This document shows, one piece after another, positions 24,212-32,952 of a DNA stretch of 64,000 nt. A program made the position numbers and the translations under genes. Position 1 is the stretch's first letter. Each line of letters opens with the position of its first letter. The notes under the pieces were generated by a model. That model saw only the letters and a list, made by a program, of their open reading frames with translations. It had not been told where the DNA came from and made no database searches. Location of the stretch: the NCBI GenBank assembly GCA_947494825.1, contig CANLWN010000003.1, positions 186,001-250,000 on the forward strand, in the 5' to 3' direction. Source of the DNA: an uncultured Flavobacteriaceae bacterium (GTDB lineage: Bacteria > Bacteroidota > Bacteroidia > Flavobacteriales > Flavobacteriaceae).

Positions 24212-26890
24212 TTAGAAGACAAAGCGGTAGGTTGCCTTTAACAGGAAGATGTTCTGTGGTTTTTCGCCCCCCAGGATGTTGTCCTCGAGACTTTCAAAAA
24301 GGCCGGCCTGTGGATTCCCATCTTGCGAAATATCCTGCGACCATACCAAAAAAATCTCCGATCCGGGGATATACTCCCATCGCAGTACCAAATTGGACCG
24401 GAACTGCACAAAAGAGAAATCCGGATTGTCAAAACTTAGGTCGGTAGTCCCGTCAAGATCCTCATCTATCTCATAGACATCATCTATCAAAGCAACCTGA
24501 TTGTCCGTGTACAGGGTAAAGCGATCATCAAAATTTGAGGCCATGGCATTGGACACATGTTTAAAATTGGAATACCTGCCCCTGGAGATAAAGGGCTGCC
24601 CCCAGTATTGAATGGTGAGGTTGGGATTAATGGTATAGTTTAGACGGAAGGACATGCTCAAGGTACGTTGTTCTATTTCCCCGTTGAGGTATCGGGGATC
24701 ACCATTGATATCCAAGTTGTCTATAAACTGTAGTTTATCGTTGTTTATACCGTATTCAGGAAATGCCGATATCCGCAGCGCATCAAAGGGTTGATAGGTA
24801 AATCCAAATTCGATATTGTATGATTGGTAGGAGTTGTCCACCCCTTTTCGCCCATTGTGAAAAACACTGAACCGTAATTTTTTCCGGTTATCCGTGTTGA
24901 TACTGTTCCAAAAGCCTATTTCCTGTGATTGCCTTAAACGGGGTCCGCCCCGGAGGGCAAAATTGGAATATTGAATGGGCTCGTAGTTAAAGCCAAAGTT
25001 GGAAAACCAATTGTTGCTCCAGTTCTGCCAGCTATTGGTATTGAACCGCAGGCTATTATGGTTTCCGGCAAAATCCCAAACGCTCCAGTGATTGTAGTTG
25101 ATTCCCACCCTTCTAAAAGTGCTATCTGGCTTTAGGGTACGGTAGCCCACCCAGGTATAGTGGCGCACATCGTCTGCCTGCCTTTGAAATCCAATATCGT
25201 TCAATTCCAGCTCCGGTGACCGCCAAGTGCCTCCTGTTTCGAACATCCAATGTCCGTTGCCTACCTTTCCGATTTGCACGTTGCCGCCCGTCCCTGTTAG
25301 GGATGTTCTGGTGGAATCCAGTGCTACATGGCTGGCCCCTGCCCTTTGGAACAGATGCGTAATGGATTCCTGGGTCTCCTGAATGGCATCGGCGCTCCCC
25401 TTCACGTGGCTCCAGACAATATCGCCCCCGATGTACCAGTCCCGATCGTTCCATTGGTGTTTAAAATCGAACCCTCCACTATAGGCCGAAGTGTGTAAAA
25501 AATCGAGTTCGGGGGTCAGATTGGCCCTATTAGTGGCCGTAAAGATTCCCCCTACGAAGGTGTTGTTTTCATTAAAATCCTTCTGTATGCGTGCCACACC
25601 GTAATTCGTGAGTGGTTCTACCACTTCCCTTCTGCGTTCCCCATTGCTATCTATGGTGGCGTACTTCTTGGCGGTTAAACTTTCCAGGACACCAATGGAC
25701 CAGCCGTCATCGGTTTTTCCACTGAACTTGGCCGCGCCCAAAATCTGGGTATTATCAGGTTGGTCCACGAATTCATCGTCCTCGGTATCCGGAGATCCCT
25801 GCGGACTGCGACCGATACGCCTGGAGTAGAATACATTGTCGAACCCAAAGGTATTCCCGGCCTGGGACTGGGATACCCTATAATCAAAGATATTTTTGTT
25901 CTCTACAAAGAAAGGGCGTTGCTCCCTAAAGAAAATCTGAAACCCATCCAAGGCTATGGCCGAAGGGTCTGCCTCTACCTGTCCAAAATCTGGATTAATA
26001 GTAAGGTCTACCGTAAGGTCGTTCGTGATCCCTATTTTGGCATCGAGCCCCACGGTAAGATCGTTATCGCTCCCATCCTGAAATGGATTGCCTTCTTCCG
26101 CTTCAAAGGTTTCCACATTGGTGACCGTATAGGGTTGTATTTCCAATTGTTTTTGCGGTTCCAGGTTTACCAATCCATGCAATTCACCAAATTCGCTCAC
26201 CCAGCCTGGGGTATCCAAAGGTTTCCTTTGCCACAGGGATCGCTCCTCGGCCCTGAAAAAACGACGTGTAGACTGTAGTCCCCATACTTGTTCCTTGTTG
26301 TTGCCAAATTTCAGCTGGCTTAAGGGAATTTTCAGTTCGGCGGTCCATCCCTCTTCGTCCACATTGGTTTTTGTATACCAAATAGGGTTCCAACTGCCAT
26401 CCCAATTGTTGCCATTATTGGAGATAAATTCATCCCCTTTTACACCTGCCGCCGTTACCGTGAAGGAAAAGGCCGTACGCTTATCGTGATAGCTGTCTAT
26501 GTTGAACTCTATCCAATCGCCCTCAAAACCGTCGCGCCGGGACAGGCGTTTCACGATTTCCCCAGGTTCCGCGTCGTAGCAGCGTACACCTATATAGAGG
26601 TACTTACTGTCATAGACAATCTTAAATTTGGTCTGATAAGTGGGCGGGGTATTCTCATCGGGCTGGTTTTCCACGTAATCCCCTGTCCATTCCACAATGT
26701 TCCATGCAGTATCGTTCAAAAAGCCATCCACGCTTGGAGGTTCCTGAGCTTGCAGGGACTTGGTCATGTACGTCCGTTTAGGCACAACATCGGATGCCTC
26801 CACAGCTGTGGTCTCTGCTGTTTCGGTCTGGGCCATCAATGCCATTTGGGATATCAAAAATGCGCAAATGGCTAGAAGGTTGGTTCTCAT
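24212..26890 (-). CDS. DUF5916 outer-membrane protein with N-terminal CBM9-like domain
   Basis: 892 residues. Signal peptide to about residue 20 (MALMAQ). Residues about 45-230 resemble a family-9 carbohydrate-binding (DOMON-type) domain: PPSVDGFLNDTAWN, then YLYIGVRCYDAEPG and WTAELKIPLSQLKFG. The large C-terminal DUF5916 region contains FFVENKNIFDY and many alternating strands and ends YRFVF, as expected of an outer-membrane barrel. The family is common in Bacteroidota and usually of unknown role. The gene is alone, 76 bp from the lipocalin-like gene. Confidence 0.82.
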   Translation of the reverse strand: MRTNLLAICAFLISQMALMAQTETAETTAVEASDVVPKRTYMTKSLQAQEPPSVDGFLNDTAWNIVEWTGDYVENQPDENTPPTYQTKFKIVYDSKYLYIGVRCYDAEPGEIVKRLSRRDGFEGDWIEFNIDSYHDKRTAFSFTVTAAGVKGDEFISNNGNNWDGSWNPIWYTKTNVDEEGWTAELKIPLSQLKFGNNKEQVWGLQSTRRFFRAEERSLWQRKPLDTPGWVSEFGELHGLVNLEPQKQLEIQPYTVTNVETFEAEEGNPFQDGSDNDLTVGLDAKIGITNDLTVDLTINPDFGQVEADPSAIALDGFQIFFREQRPFFVENKNIFDYRVSQSQAGNTFGFDNVFYSRRIGRSPQGSPDTEDDEFVDQPDNTQILGAAKFSGKTDDGWSIGVLESLTAKKYATIDSNGERRREVVEPLTNYGVARIQKDFNENNTFVGGIFTATNRANLTPELDFLHTSAYSGGFDFKHQWNDRDWYIGGDIVWSHVKGSADAIQETQESITHLFQRAGASHVALDSTRTSLTGTGGNVQIGKVGNGHWMFETGGTWRSPELELNDIGFQRQADDVRHYTWVGYRTLKPDSTFRRVGINYNHWSVWDFAGNHNSLRFNTNSWQNWSNNWFSNFGFNYEPIQYSNFALRGGPRLRQSQEIGFWNSINTDNRKKLRFSVFHNGRKGVDNSYQSYNIEFGFTYQPFDALRISAFPEYGINNDKLQFIDNLDINGDPRYLNGEIEQRTLSMSFRLNYTINPNLTIQYWGQPFISRGRYSNFKHVSNAMASNFDDRFTLYTDNQVALIDDVYEIDEDLDGTTDLSFDNPDFSFVQFRSNLVLRWEYIPGSEIFLVWSQDISQDGNPQAGLFESLEDNILGGEKPQNIFLLKATYRFVF

Positions 26891-27036
26891 GATGTTGCTT
26901 TGAATTGATGTGACTTAAAGACTCGGCATCCCAATATCAGTTACACTTTTTAACCAATTTTAGTTTTTTTTTAACATTACAGGAAGGTGCCTTTTTGGCC
27001 GCTCGTAAAAATCAAAAAATATTCGGAAATAAGGAT

Positions 27037-27066
27037 TTGTAATTCAAGTTAATAGTTGTACATTTG
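27037..27066 (+). promoter_or_regulatory. Promoter of rplM-rpsI
   Basis: TTG (27037-27039), 19-bp spacer, TACATTTG (27059-27066). Predicted start near 27072, about 42 nt before the GTG start of rplM. Confidence 0.7.
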
Positions 27067-27113
27067 CACCCCGTTTATAGGGATTGAAGTGTTTAATCAA
27101 TAAAAATATTAGT

Positions 27114-27569
27114 GTGGACACATTAAGCTACAAGACTATTTCGGCCAATAAGGCCACCGTTGACAAGCAGTGGTTGTTAGTTGATGCTGAAGGGGAAACA
27201 TTGGGTCGTCTTGCTTCTAAAGTAGCCAAGTTACTGAGAGGAAAGCACAAACCAAATTTCACTCCCCATGTGGATTGTGGGGATAATGTCATCGTTATCA
27301 ACGCAGAGAAAATCAACTTATCCGGAAACAAATGGGAGTCTAAAACATACACCCGCTACACCGGTTACCCGGGAGGTCAAAGATCACAGACTGCCAAGGA
27401 ATTATTTGATAAGAACCCAGGCGCTATCGTGGAAAGGGCTGTAAAAGGAATGTTGCCCAAAAACAGGTTGGGAGCTGATCTCTTCAGAAACCTAAAAGTA
27501 TATGTAGGTGCTGAGCACAACCAGGAGGCACAAAAACCAACCGCAATTAACTTAAACGATCTTAAGTAA
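27114..27569 (+). CDS. rplM: 50S ribosomal protein L13
   Basis: 151 residues. The frame opens at a TTG at 27084, but the family in Flavobacteria begins (M)[15 protein letters not shown], which corresponds to GTG 27114; I therefore take the GTG start. The L13 signature ([24 protein letters not shown] and the later GMLPKNRLG) is intact. L13 is an early-assembling 23S rRNA-binding protein. Its stop overlaps the start of rpsI by one base (TAATG), so the two are translationally coupled. Confidence 0.96.
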   Translation: MDTLSYKTISANKATVDKQWLLVDAEGETLGRLASKVAKLLRGKHKPNFTPHVDCGDNVIVINAEKINLSGNKWESKTYTRYTGYPGGQRSQTAKELFDKNPGAIVERAVKGMLPKNRLGADLFRNLKVYVGAEHNQEAQKPTAINLNDLK

Positions 27570-27955
27570 TGGACGTAATTCATAAAATTGGTAGAAGAAA
27601 AACAGCTGTTGCCCGGGTTTATGTTTCCGAGGGAAAAGGAAACATTACGATAAATAAAAAAGACCTTAATGATTATTTCACCACGGCCACGCTGCAGTAC
27701 AAAGTAAAGCAACCTTTTGCCCTTACCGAGAACGAAGGCAACTATGATGTAAAGGTAAATGTCTATGGCGGTGGCATCACCGGACAGGCGGAAGCCGTGC
27801 GTTTGGCTTTGTCCAGGGCCATGTGCGAGATCGATCCCGAACACCGTGGCGTCCTTAAGCCTGAAGGCTTGTTGACCAGAGACCCAAGAATGGTAGAACG
27901 TAAGAAATTCGGTCAGAAGAAAGCACGTAAGAAATTCCAGTTCTCCAAGCGTTAA
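27569..27955 (+). CDS. rpsI: 30S ribosomal protein S9
   Basis: 128 residues ending in the highly conserved basic tail that reaches the P-site tRNA (KKARKKFQFSKR). The [19 protein letters not shown] start and GGGITGQAEAVRLALSRA are diagnostic. Coupled to rplM by a one-base overlap. A 266-bp gap with a structured leader separates it from rpsB. Confidence 0.98.
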   Translation: MDVIHKIGRRKTAVARVYVSEGKGNITINKKDLNDYFTTATLQYKVKQPFALTENEGNYDVKVNVYGGGITGQAEAVRLALSRAMCEIDPEHRGVLKPEGLLTRDPRMVERKKFGQKKARKKFQFSKR

Positions 27956-28018
27956 TGGCGAACCGGTCTTGGTATCTTTTAAAAAGATGCCACCCCTATA
28001 TTTAACAATAAACAAAAG

Positions 28019-28189
28019 TCCGAAACGAATTCGGAAATTAACAAGTTCATTGAAATACCCTTGTCATAGGGTAAATTAAAATCCAGGACGGAAAATCGGA
28101 ATGCTTTTCGCATTGCAGTACAGGTCCGGGATACATTAGTTTAGCATCTAAATAACGGAGGCCCGTACCATTGCGGCCACTTCGTTATT
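28019..28189 (+). ncRNA. Candidate structured 5' leader of rpsB
   Basis: Four consecutive helices can be drawn in the gap before rpsB. (1) tccgaa/ttcgga 28019-28035. (2) taccc/gggta 28056-28073. (3) An outer stem ATCC-GGAC with GTCC-GGAT (28081-28089 with 28124-28132, one A/G mismatch) enclosing aatgc/gcatt (28100-28114). (4) AATAACG with CGTTATT (28151-28157 with 28183-28189) enclosing GGCC with GGCC (28160-28163 with 28175-28178). No U-run follows, so none is a terminator. The last helix ends 32 nt before the ATG of rpsB. Ribosomal protein operons are often autoregulated through such leaders; the specific role is inferred. Confidence 0.5.
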
Positions 28190-28221
28190 GCTAATTCAAC
28201 AGAACGTAAACTAAAGTAAAA

Positions 28222-29388
28222 ATGGCAAACAAAATTGAAGTAAAAGAATTATTGGAGGCAGGCGTACACTTTGGCCACCTCACCAGAAAATGGAATCCCA
28301 ACATGGCTCCCTATATCTACATGGAGCGCAACGGGATCCACGTTATCAACTTGTACAAGACGGTTGCAAAATTGGAGGAGGCCAATGAGGCCCTCAAAAA
28401 AATTGCTGCCTCGGGAAGAAAAATCCTTTTCGTAGCGACCAAAAAACAAGCTAAGGACATCGTAGCCGATAAAGTGGCCAACGTAAACATGCCCTATATC
28501 ACGGAAAGATGGCCCGGCGGTATGCTCACCAATTTCGTTACTATCAGGAAAGCTGTGAAGAAAATGGCATCCATTGATAGAATGAAAAAGGACGGGACCT
28601 TTAATACCCTTTCCAAAAAGGAACGTTTGCAGGTAGATCGTTTGCGTGCAAAATTGGAGAAAAACTTGGGTTCCATTTCCGAAATGACCCGTTTGCCCGG
28701 TGCCTTATTTGTAGTAGATACCATGCGCGAACACATCGCTGTTAGGGAAGCCCAAAAGTTGAATATCCCAATTTTTGCCATGGTGGATACCAATTCTGAC
28801 CCAAGGGCCGTTGATTTTGTTATTCCCTCCAACGACGATGCCTCCAAATCCATTGAAGTGATCATGGCCCAAGTGACCAGTGCAGTGGCCGAGGGATTGG
28901 CAGAACGCAAATCGGACAAGGACGGTAAGGAAGAGGCAGCTGACAAAGCGCCAAAAGCTGCGGCTAAAGAAGCCGCTGCCGAAACCCCAGCTGCTCCGGA
29001 GAAGGCTGCAGAACCCGCGGTAGAGAAAGCCGCTGTTGTAGAGGAGGCTCCCGTGGTGGAGGAAGCTCCGGCTGTAGAAGAAACCCCAGCCGTTGAAAAG
29101 GCCCCTGCTGTAAAAGAGACTGCCAAGGCAACAGAAGCGGACGATCTTACCAAGATCGAGGGCATTGGTCCCAAAATATCCGAAATTTTTCAGAACTCGG
29201 GAATAGCAACCTACGCTGATTTGGCTGGCAAGTCGGAAGAAGAGTTAAAAACGGTCCTTACCGAGGCCGGGCCAAGATATGCATCCAAAAACCCGTCTTC
29301 ATGGGCAAAACAGGCCAAATTGGCCTCCGATGGAAAATGGGACGAGCTTAAGGAATGGCAAGAGAGTGTCAAAGGTGGTGTGGAATAA
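28222..29388 (+). CDS. rpsB: 30S ribosomal protein S2 with C-terminal helix-hairpin-helix extension
   Basis: 388 residues against about 230-260 in most bacteria. Residues 1-230 are a normal S2 (LLEAGVHFGHLTRKWNP, ITERWPGGMLTNF, DTNSDPRAVDFVIPSNDDA). A Pro/Ala/Glu/Val-rich linker (231-305) contains repeats of VEEAP/VEETP/VEKAP type. Residues 306-388 form a helix-hairpin-helix module that begins DDLTKIEGIGPKISEIF and ends in a Trp-rich helix region. This kind of domain also occurs attached to other ribosomal proteins (L21) in Flavobacteria, from my recollection of the family. S2 binds near the 30S neck and is needed for S1 recruitment where S1 exists. The added domain may contact RNA or another protein. 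tsf follows after 103 bp. Confidence 0.96.
   Translation: MANKIEVKELLEAGVHFGHLTRKWNPNMAPYIYMERNGIHVINLYKTVAKLEEANEALKKIAASGRKILFVATKKQAKDIVADKVANVNMPYITERWPGGMLTNFVTIRKAVKKMASIDRMKKDGTFNTLSKKERLQVDRLRAKLEKNLGSISEMTRLPGALFVVDTMREHIAVREAQKLNIPIFAMVDTNSDPRAVDFVIPSNDDASKSIEVIMAQVTSAVAEGLAERKSDKDGKEEAADKAPKAAAKEAAAETPAAPEKAAEPAVEKAAVVEEAPVVEEAPAVEETPAVEKAPAVKETAKATEADDLTKIEGIGPKISEIFQNSGIATYADLAGKSEEELKTVLTEAGPRYASKNPSSWAKQAKLASDGKWDELKEWQESVKGGVE
29035..29118 (+). repeat. Imperfect in-frame pentapeptide repeat in the rpsB linker
   Basis: The coding region for residues 272-299 holds five degenerate copies of a V-x-E-x-P type 5-residue unit (VVEEAP, VVEEAP, AVEETP, AVEKAP, AVKE). It is probably expanded by slippage or selected as a flexible tether; the number of copies may vary between strains. 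Confidence 0.6.
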
Positions 29389-29491
29389 CACCGATTGGCA
29401 GATAATAAACTGAATATTAATTTAACATTGCCCTAGCGAAGGAACATGATCATTGTCTCCTGAGCAAGGCCGATATTAAAACTCAAATAAA

Positions 29492-30316
29492 ATGGTAAAA
29501 ATTACCGCCGCAGAAGTAAATAAACTTAGAAAGACCACAGGTGCAGGTATGATGGACTGCAAGAAGGCTCTTGTTGAAGCCGAGGGAGATTTTGAAAAAG
29601 CAATCGAGATTCTTCGCAAGCAGGGCCAAAAAGTGGCCGCCAAAAGAGCTGACAGGGATTCTTCAGAGGGTGCCGCTATCGCCAAGGTAAACGCTGAAAA
29701 CACCAGTGGGGTAATCATTTCGCTAAACTGTGAGACCGATTTTGTCGCCAAAAATGATAGTTTCGTCAACCTGGCCAACGAATTGGCAGAACTGGCCTTG
29801 GGTTATGATAGCAAGGAGGATTTTCTTGCTGCTGATTACAACGGACTTTCCGTTCAGGACAAGCTTACCGAACAAATTGGTGTTATCGGTGAGAAAATAG
29901 AGATCGGTGGTTTTAGCAGGCTCAATGCCCCTTATGTTGGTTCCTATATTCATGCAGGAAACAAAATTGCCACATTGGTAGGACTTTCCGCTGCAGTTGA
30001 TGGCTCTGATGTAGCCGCCAAGGATGTGGCCATGCAGGCCGCCGCCATGAACCCTGTCGCCTTGAATGAGGCCGGAGTGGACCAGTCTATTATCGATAAG
30101 GAAATTGAAATTGCCAAGGATCAATTACGCCAAGAGGGTAAACCTGAGGCCATGTTGGACAATATTGCCAAAGGAAAATTGAAGCGTTTCTTTAAGGACA
30201 ATACCTTGGTAAACCAGGCCTTTATAAAAGATAGCAAGCAAAGTGTTGCCCAATATGTAAAATCCGTAGCCGCCAATTTGGAGGTGACCGGTTTTGAAAG
30301 AGTGGCCCTGGGTTAA
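29492..30316 (+). CDS. tsf: Translation elongation factor EF-Ts
   Basis: 274 residues, standard for the family in this phylum. The N-terminal UBA-like domain has TAAEVNKLRKTTGAGMMDCKKAL; the core contains the TDFVAKN element that contacts EF-Tu, and the C-terminal part has GKLKRFF. EF-Ts catalyses nucleotide exchange on EF-Tu. It is the last gene of the rpsB-tsf transcript and is followed by a strong terminator. Confidence 0.98.
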   Translation: MVKITAAEVNKLRKTTGAGMMDCKKALVEAEGDFEKAIEILRKQGQKVAAKRADRDSSEGAAIAKVNAENTSGVIISLNCETDFVAKNDSFVNLANELAELALGYDSKEDFLAADYNGLSVQDKLTEQIGVIGEKIEIGGFSRLNAPYVGSYIHAGNKIATLVGLSAAVDGSDVAAKDVAMQAAAMNPVALNEAGVDQSIIDKEIEIAKDQLRQEGKPEAMLDNIAKGKLKRFFKDNTLVNQAFIKDSKQSVAQYVKSVAANLEVTGFERVALG

Positions 30317-30337
30317 GATACCTATAGCGCGAAAAAA

Positions 30338-30375
30338 ATAAGGACCGCCATTCCGTTTGGAATGGCGGTCCTTAT
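30338..30375 (+). terminator. Bidirectional terminator with 17-bp perfect stem
   Basis: Left arm 30338-30354 (ataaggaccgccattcc) and right arm 30359-30375 form 17 uninterrupted base pairs with the loop gttt. It lies between tsf and the convergent DUF4097 gene. Confidence 0.85.
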
Positions 30376-30390
30376 ATTATAACCTATCCC

Positions 30391-31215
30391 CTATTTTGCC
30401 CGGATTACAATATCTCCGTTATACGTCTTAAAAAGCATTTCGGCCCCTCCGCCATTAATGGTGCCATTTACCCATTGCTCTATCTGAACTTTATAGGTAC
30501 TCGAGGAAGTGTCCCGATTTACAACGGGTTTTTGCTTTTCCACTGCCATTTCGAAATCGGTGTAGATCTCGCCCATATCGGACTTGGCCTTTACATTGGC
30601 CTTTAAGGTGGTAGGAAAGCTCACGTCCACATCACCATTGAAACTACTAAAGGCCATATTGGCATCAGCGGTTATCTTGTTGAAAACCACTTTTATATCC
30701 CCGTTCGTCGTATCGGCCGCGGCCGACCCACCTGCATCCAAGACGGTGATGTCTCCATTGACATTGCTTATTTCCATTTCCCCGTTTATCCCTTGCACGG
30801 TAATATCCCCATTGTTTATGGTACGTAGTTTCAGTGAAAAATTAACGGGTACCTTAATGGACAGGTTGGTTTCCCTGTTGTGTTGTTCATTGATAATCTG
30901 TACCACATTGTTTTTCTCTTCGGCCCGTATGTCCAATGAGGCATTGGTTATGCGCTTCAATCCATTTTTGGTAGTCTTGCCCTTATTCTTATGCCCATGA
31001 GCGTACCGCTCGCCAAAAGAGGCCTTGACTATGATTTCATTGCCACTATACCCTGTGACCTCAATAGAGCCCGAAATTTGATTTACAATCAGTTTTCCAG
31101 TTTTGGTCGGCTGGCTCAAAGGCACGGTGAACAGGTCTAGTTCAGTCTCCTGTGCCGTAAGCAGTGAAACGGAAAACATTAAAAAACTTGTGACTAAAAT
31201 TTTGATATTTCTCAT
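30391..31215 (-). CDS. Secreted DUF4097 beta-strand repeat protein (copy B)
   Basis: 274 residues with a signal peptide to about 22 (LLTAQ). The rest is a series of short beta-strands around NG-D/E-ITV turns, for example INNGDITVQGINGEMEIS, NVNGDITVLDA and FNGDVDVSF, as in the DUF4097 (putative adhesin/beta-helix) family. It is the fourth gene of the sigma-factor operon, 11 bp after the copy A paralogue. The beta-helix shape suggests an envelope protein; there is no lipobox. Function unknown. Confidence 0.82.
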   Translation of the reverse strand: MRNIKILVTSFLMFSVSLLTAQETELDLFTVPLSQPTKTGKLIVNQISGSIEVTGYSGNEIIVKASFGERYAHGHKNKGKTTKNGLKRITNASLDIRAEEKNNVVQIINEQHNRETNLSIKVPVNFSLKLRTINNGDITVQGINGEMEISNVNGDITVLDAGGSAAADTTNGDIKVVFNKITADANMAFSSFNGDVDVSFPTTLKANVKAKSDMGEIYTDFEMAVEKQKPVVNRDTSSSTYKVQIEQWVNGTINGGGAEMLFKTYNGDIVIRAK

Positions 31216-31226
31216 GGTACTGTATT

Positions 31227-32099
31227 TTATATTTTTTTAATAATTACATTTCCGTTCAGGGTTTCAAAATCATGTGCCAACTCGCCCTTGCCAATTTGCA
31301 CGATGGGTCTTGATTCAAACTTGTATTTGGGCCTGTCTCCTTTGGCGGATTCCGTCTTGCTGGTCCTGGCATACTGCTTGGCAATATCAAAATCCGTAAA
31401 CAATTCCCCGTTCATACTCTTAAAGGCAATGGCCGCCGACAGGTTCCTCTGATAGGTAATCGTAATGTCCCCGTTCAGCGAATAATAGGTAGAGGGCCCG
31501 GTAGGATTGGCGGCATATGAAATGTTCACCTCTCCGTTGATGGCATTTACCTCGGTCTGCCCGGTAACATTCTCCAGATCAATCCCGCCGTTGATATTTC
31601 CTGCTTTAATGAAGCTGCCCCTGGTATTCCTTATCTGCACTTCCCCATCGTTAATGGTATTTACACTAAGATTGGTACTATAGGGGATTTTGACCTTAAA
31701 ATTAAAGGTGAAGTCATAGCCGAACTCCCGATCGCAGTTACAATTTTGAAAGCGAAATCCCTCATGTCCACCCCAATTGATACAGGGGCCTTTAACCCGG
31801 GCCACAATTTCATCTCCTTCCACAAGGGTTTCCAGTGTGATCTCCGATTTTCCAAGTGCTAGCTGTTTGGAGCTCCTTGCACGAATGATCCGTTCCACTT
31901 CCAGCATTACGGTGGTACCCTCATACCCTTCTACCGAAATGGAACCGTTAATGTTCCGTACCACCAGTGTGCGATCGGTTGCATCTCCGCTAAAGGACAG
32001 TTCCTTTTTAATATTTTCCTTAAATTCTTCCTTCTGCGCCTTTGCGCATTGCGTTCCCAGAAATCCTAGGAAAACGGCAATTACCATTAGATGTTTCAT
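31227..32099 (-). CDS. Secreted DUF4097 beta-strand repeat protein (copy A)
   Basis: 290 residues, signal peptide to about 21 (QCAKAQ). The region after residue 45 shows the same turn repeats as copy B (VRNINGSISVEGYEG, SVNTINDGEVQIRN, SLNGDITITYQ, FETLNGNVIIKK). Residues about 108-125 contain a Cys-bearing insertion (INWGGHEGFRFQNCNCDREF) not seen in copy B. Located 45 bp after the HEAT-repeat gene in the same transcript. In many Bacteroidota a DUF4097 gene is the last member of an ECF operon, where it is suspected to be the target or stress reporter of the system. Confidence 0.82.
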   Translation of the reverse strand: MKHLMVIAVFLGFLGTQCAKAQKEEFKENIKKELSFSGDATDRTLVVRNINGSISVEGYEGTTVMLEVERIIRARSSKQLALGKSEITLETLVEGDEIVARVKGPCINWGGHEGFRFQNCNCDREFGYDFTFNFKVKIPYSTNLSVNTINDGEVQIRNTRGSFIKAGNINGGIDLENVTGQTEVNAINGEVNISYAANPTGPSTYYSLNGDITITYQRNLSAAIAFKSMNGELFTDFDIAKQYARTSKTESAKGDRPKYKFESRPIVQIGKGELAHDFETLNGNVIIKKI

Positions 32100-32144
32100 G
32101 TTACATAAATTTGACTGTTCGTTAATTGATTGATGAATTCTCTT

Positions 32145-32948
32145 TTAAATAATGGACTCAATGGAGCTTTTTAGTTTCTGCTTCACTTTGCCATCCACTT
32201 CTTTGGTCCGTATTAATTTTTTAAAGGGCTCTATGGACTTTTTTTCCTGTAGGGCAACCATAAGATTGGCCAACGTTACCTGCATAATGGCGGATTCCTG
32301 CTGTACAATGGACTGCACCAATCCTTCCCTCACCACAGGATTGTCCACATATTGCGTCAAGGCTTCCACGGCGGCCAAGCGAACATTTACATTGGGGTCG
32401 TTGTTCAATGTCTGTAACAGCGCCTCAATAATCTTTTCGTCTACCTTCCCAAATTTATTGGCCTCGCTAACCCCTTGCAAGCGCTGGTTGGCGGAAGGTT
32501 GTTCCAGTAAGGTCAGTACCAATTTTTCCCGGACCTCCTCGGTTTCCGCACTTTGGACCACTTGTGCGCCGTCGGTTTCCTGTGTTTTACCAGGGTTCAG
32601 ATAGTATCCCAAACCCAGTCCTAGGACCAGGAGCAACATACCGTATGCCAGCTGTGGGCGCATTACGGGCCTTAGCATGGACGTAAAACTGGCCAACATC
32701 GCCTGTAAGCCCGATTTCCTGGCGTTCTTTTCCCGCTCTTGGGAGAGCATTTTATAAAATCTATTATCCATTCCCTTCGAAGGTTCGGGTGTTGTTATCT
32801 GGTCCATTTGGTTCCAGGTATAACTGAGTTCTTGAAACTGCTCCTGAAATTGTGGATGATCTTCCAGAAACTTTTCAAAAGCCAAACGTTCCTTTCCTTG
32901 CAGTTCTCCCGATAAATATGTTATGGCCTGTATTTCAAAATTCTCCAT
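32145..32948 (-). CDS. HEAT-repeat membrane protein, putative anti-sigma factor
   Basis: 267 residues. Residues 1-60 (ENFEIQAITYLSGELQGKERLAFEKFLEDHPQF) resemble the helical start of anti-sigma factors without the zinc-binding His/Cys. A transmembrane helix lies at about 102-118 (AYGMLLLVLGLGLGYYL). The C-terminal part (about 150-265) is made of HEAT-like helical repeats, for example NDPNVNVRLAAVEALTQYV and IMQVTLANLMVAL. The sigma gene ends 4 bp upstream. The topology suggests that the N-terminal domain binds the sigma factor in the cytoplasm while the HEAT part senses a signal outside the membrane; this is inference. Confidence 0.78.
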   Translation of the reverse strand: MENFEIQAITYLSGELQGKERLAFEKFLEDHPQFQEQFQELSYTWNQMDQITTPEPSKGMDNRFYKMLSQEREKNARKSGLQAMLASFTSMLRPVMRPQLAYGMLLLVLGLGLGYYLNPGKTQETDGAQVVQSAETEEVREKLVLTLLEQPSANQRLQGVSEANKFGKVDEKIIEALLQTLNNDPNVNVRLAAVEALTQYVDNPVVREGLVQSIVQQESAIMQVTLANLMVALQEKKSIEPFKKLIRTKEVDGKVKQKLKSSIESII

Positions 32949-32952
32949 GTCC

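Noticed and set aside
27084-27113. TTG start for rplM
   Set aside because: The family starts at the GTG 27114; the extension is not conserved in L13.
29035-29118. VEEAP-type repeats considered as a CRISPR or mobile repeat
   Set aside because: In-frame, protein-level repeats with no spacers; a coding linker in rpsB.
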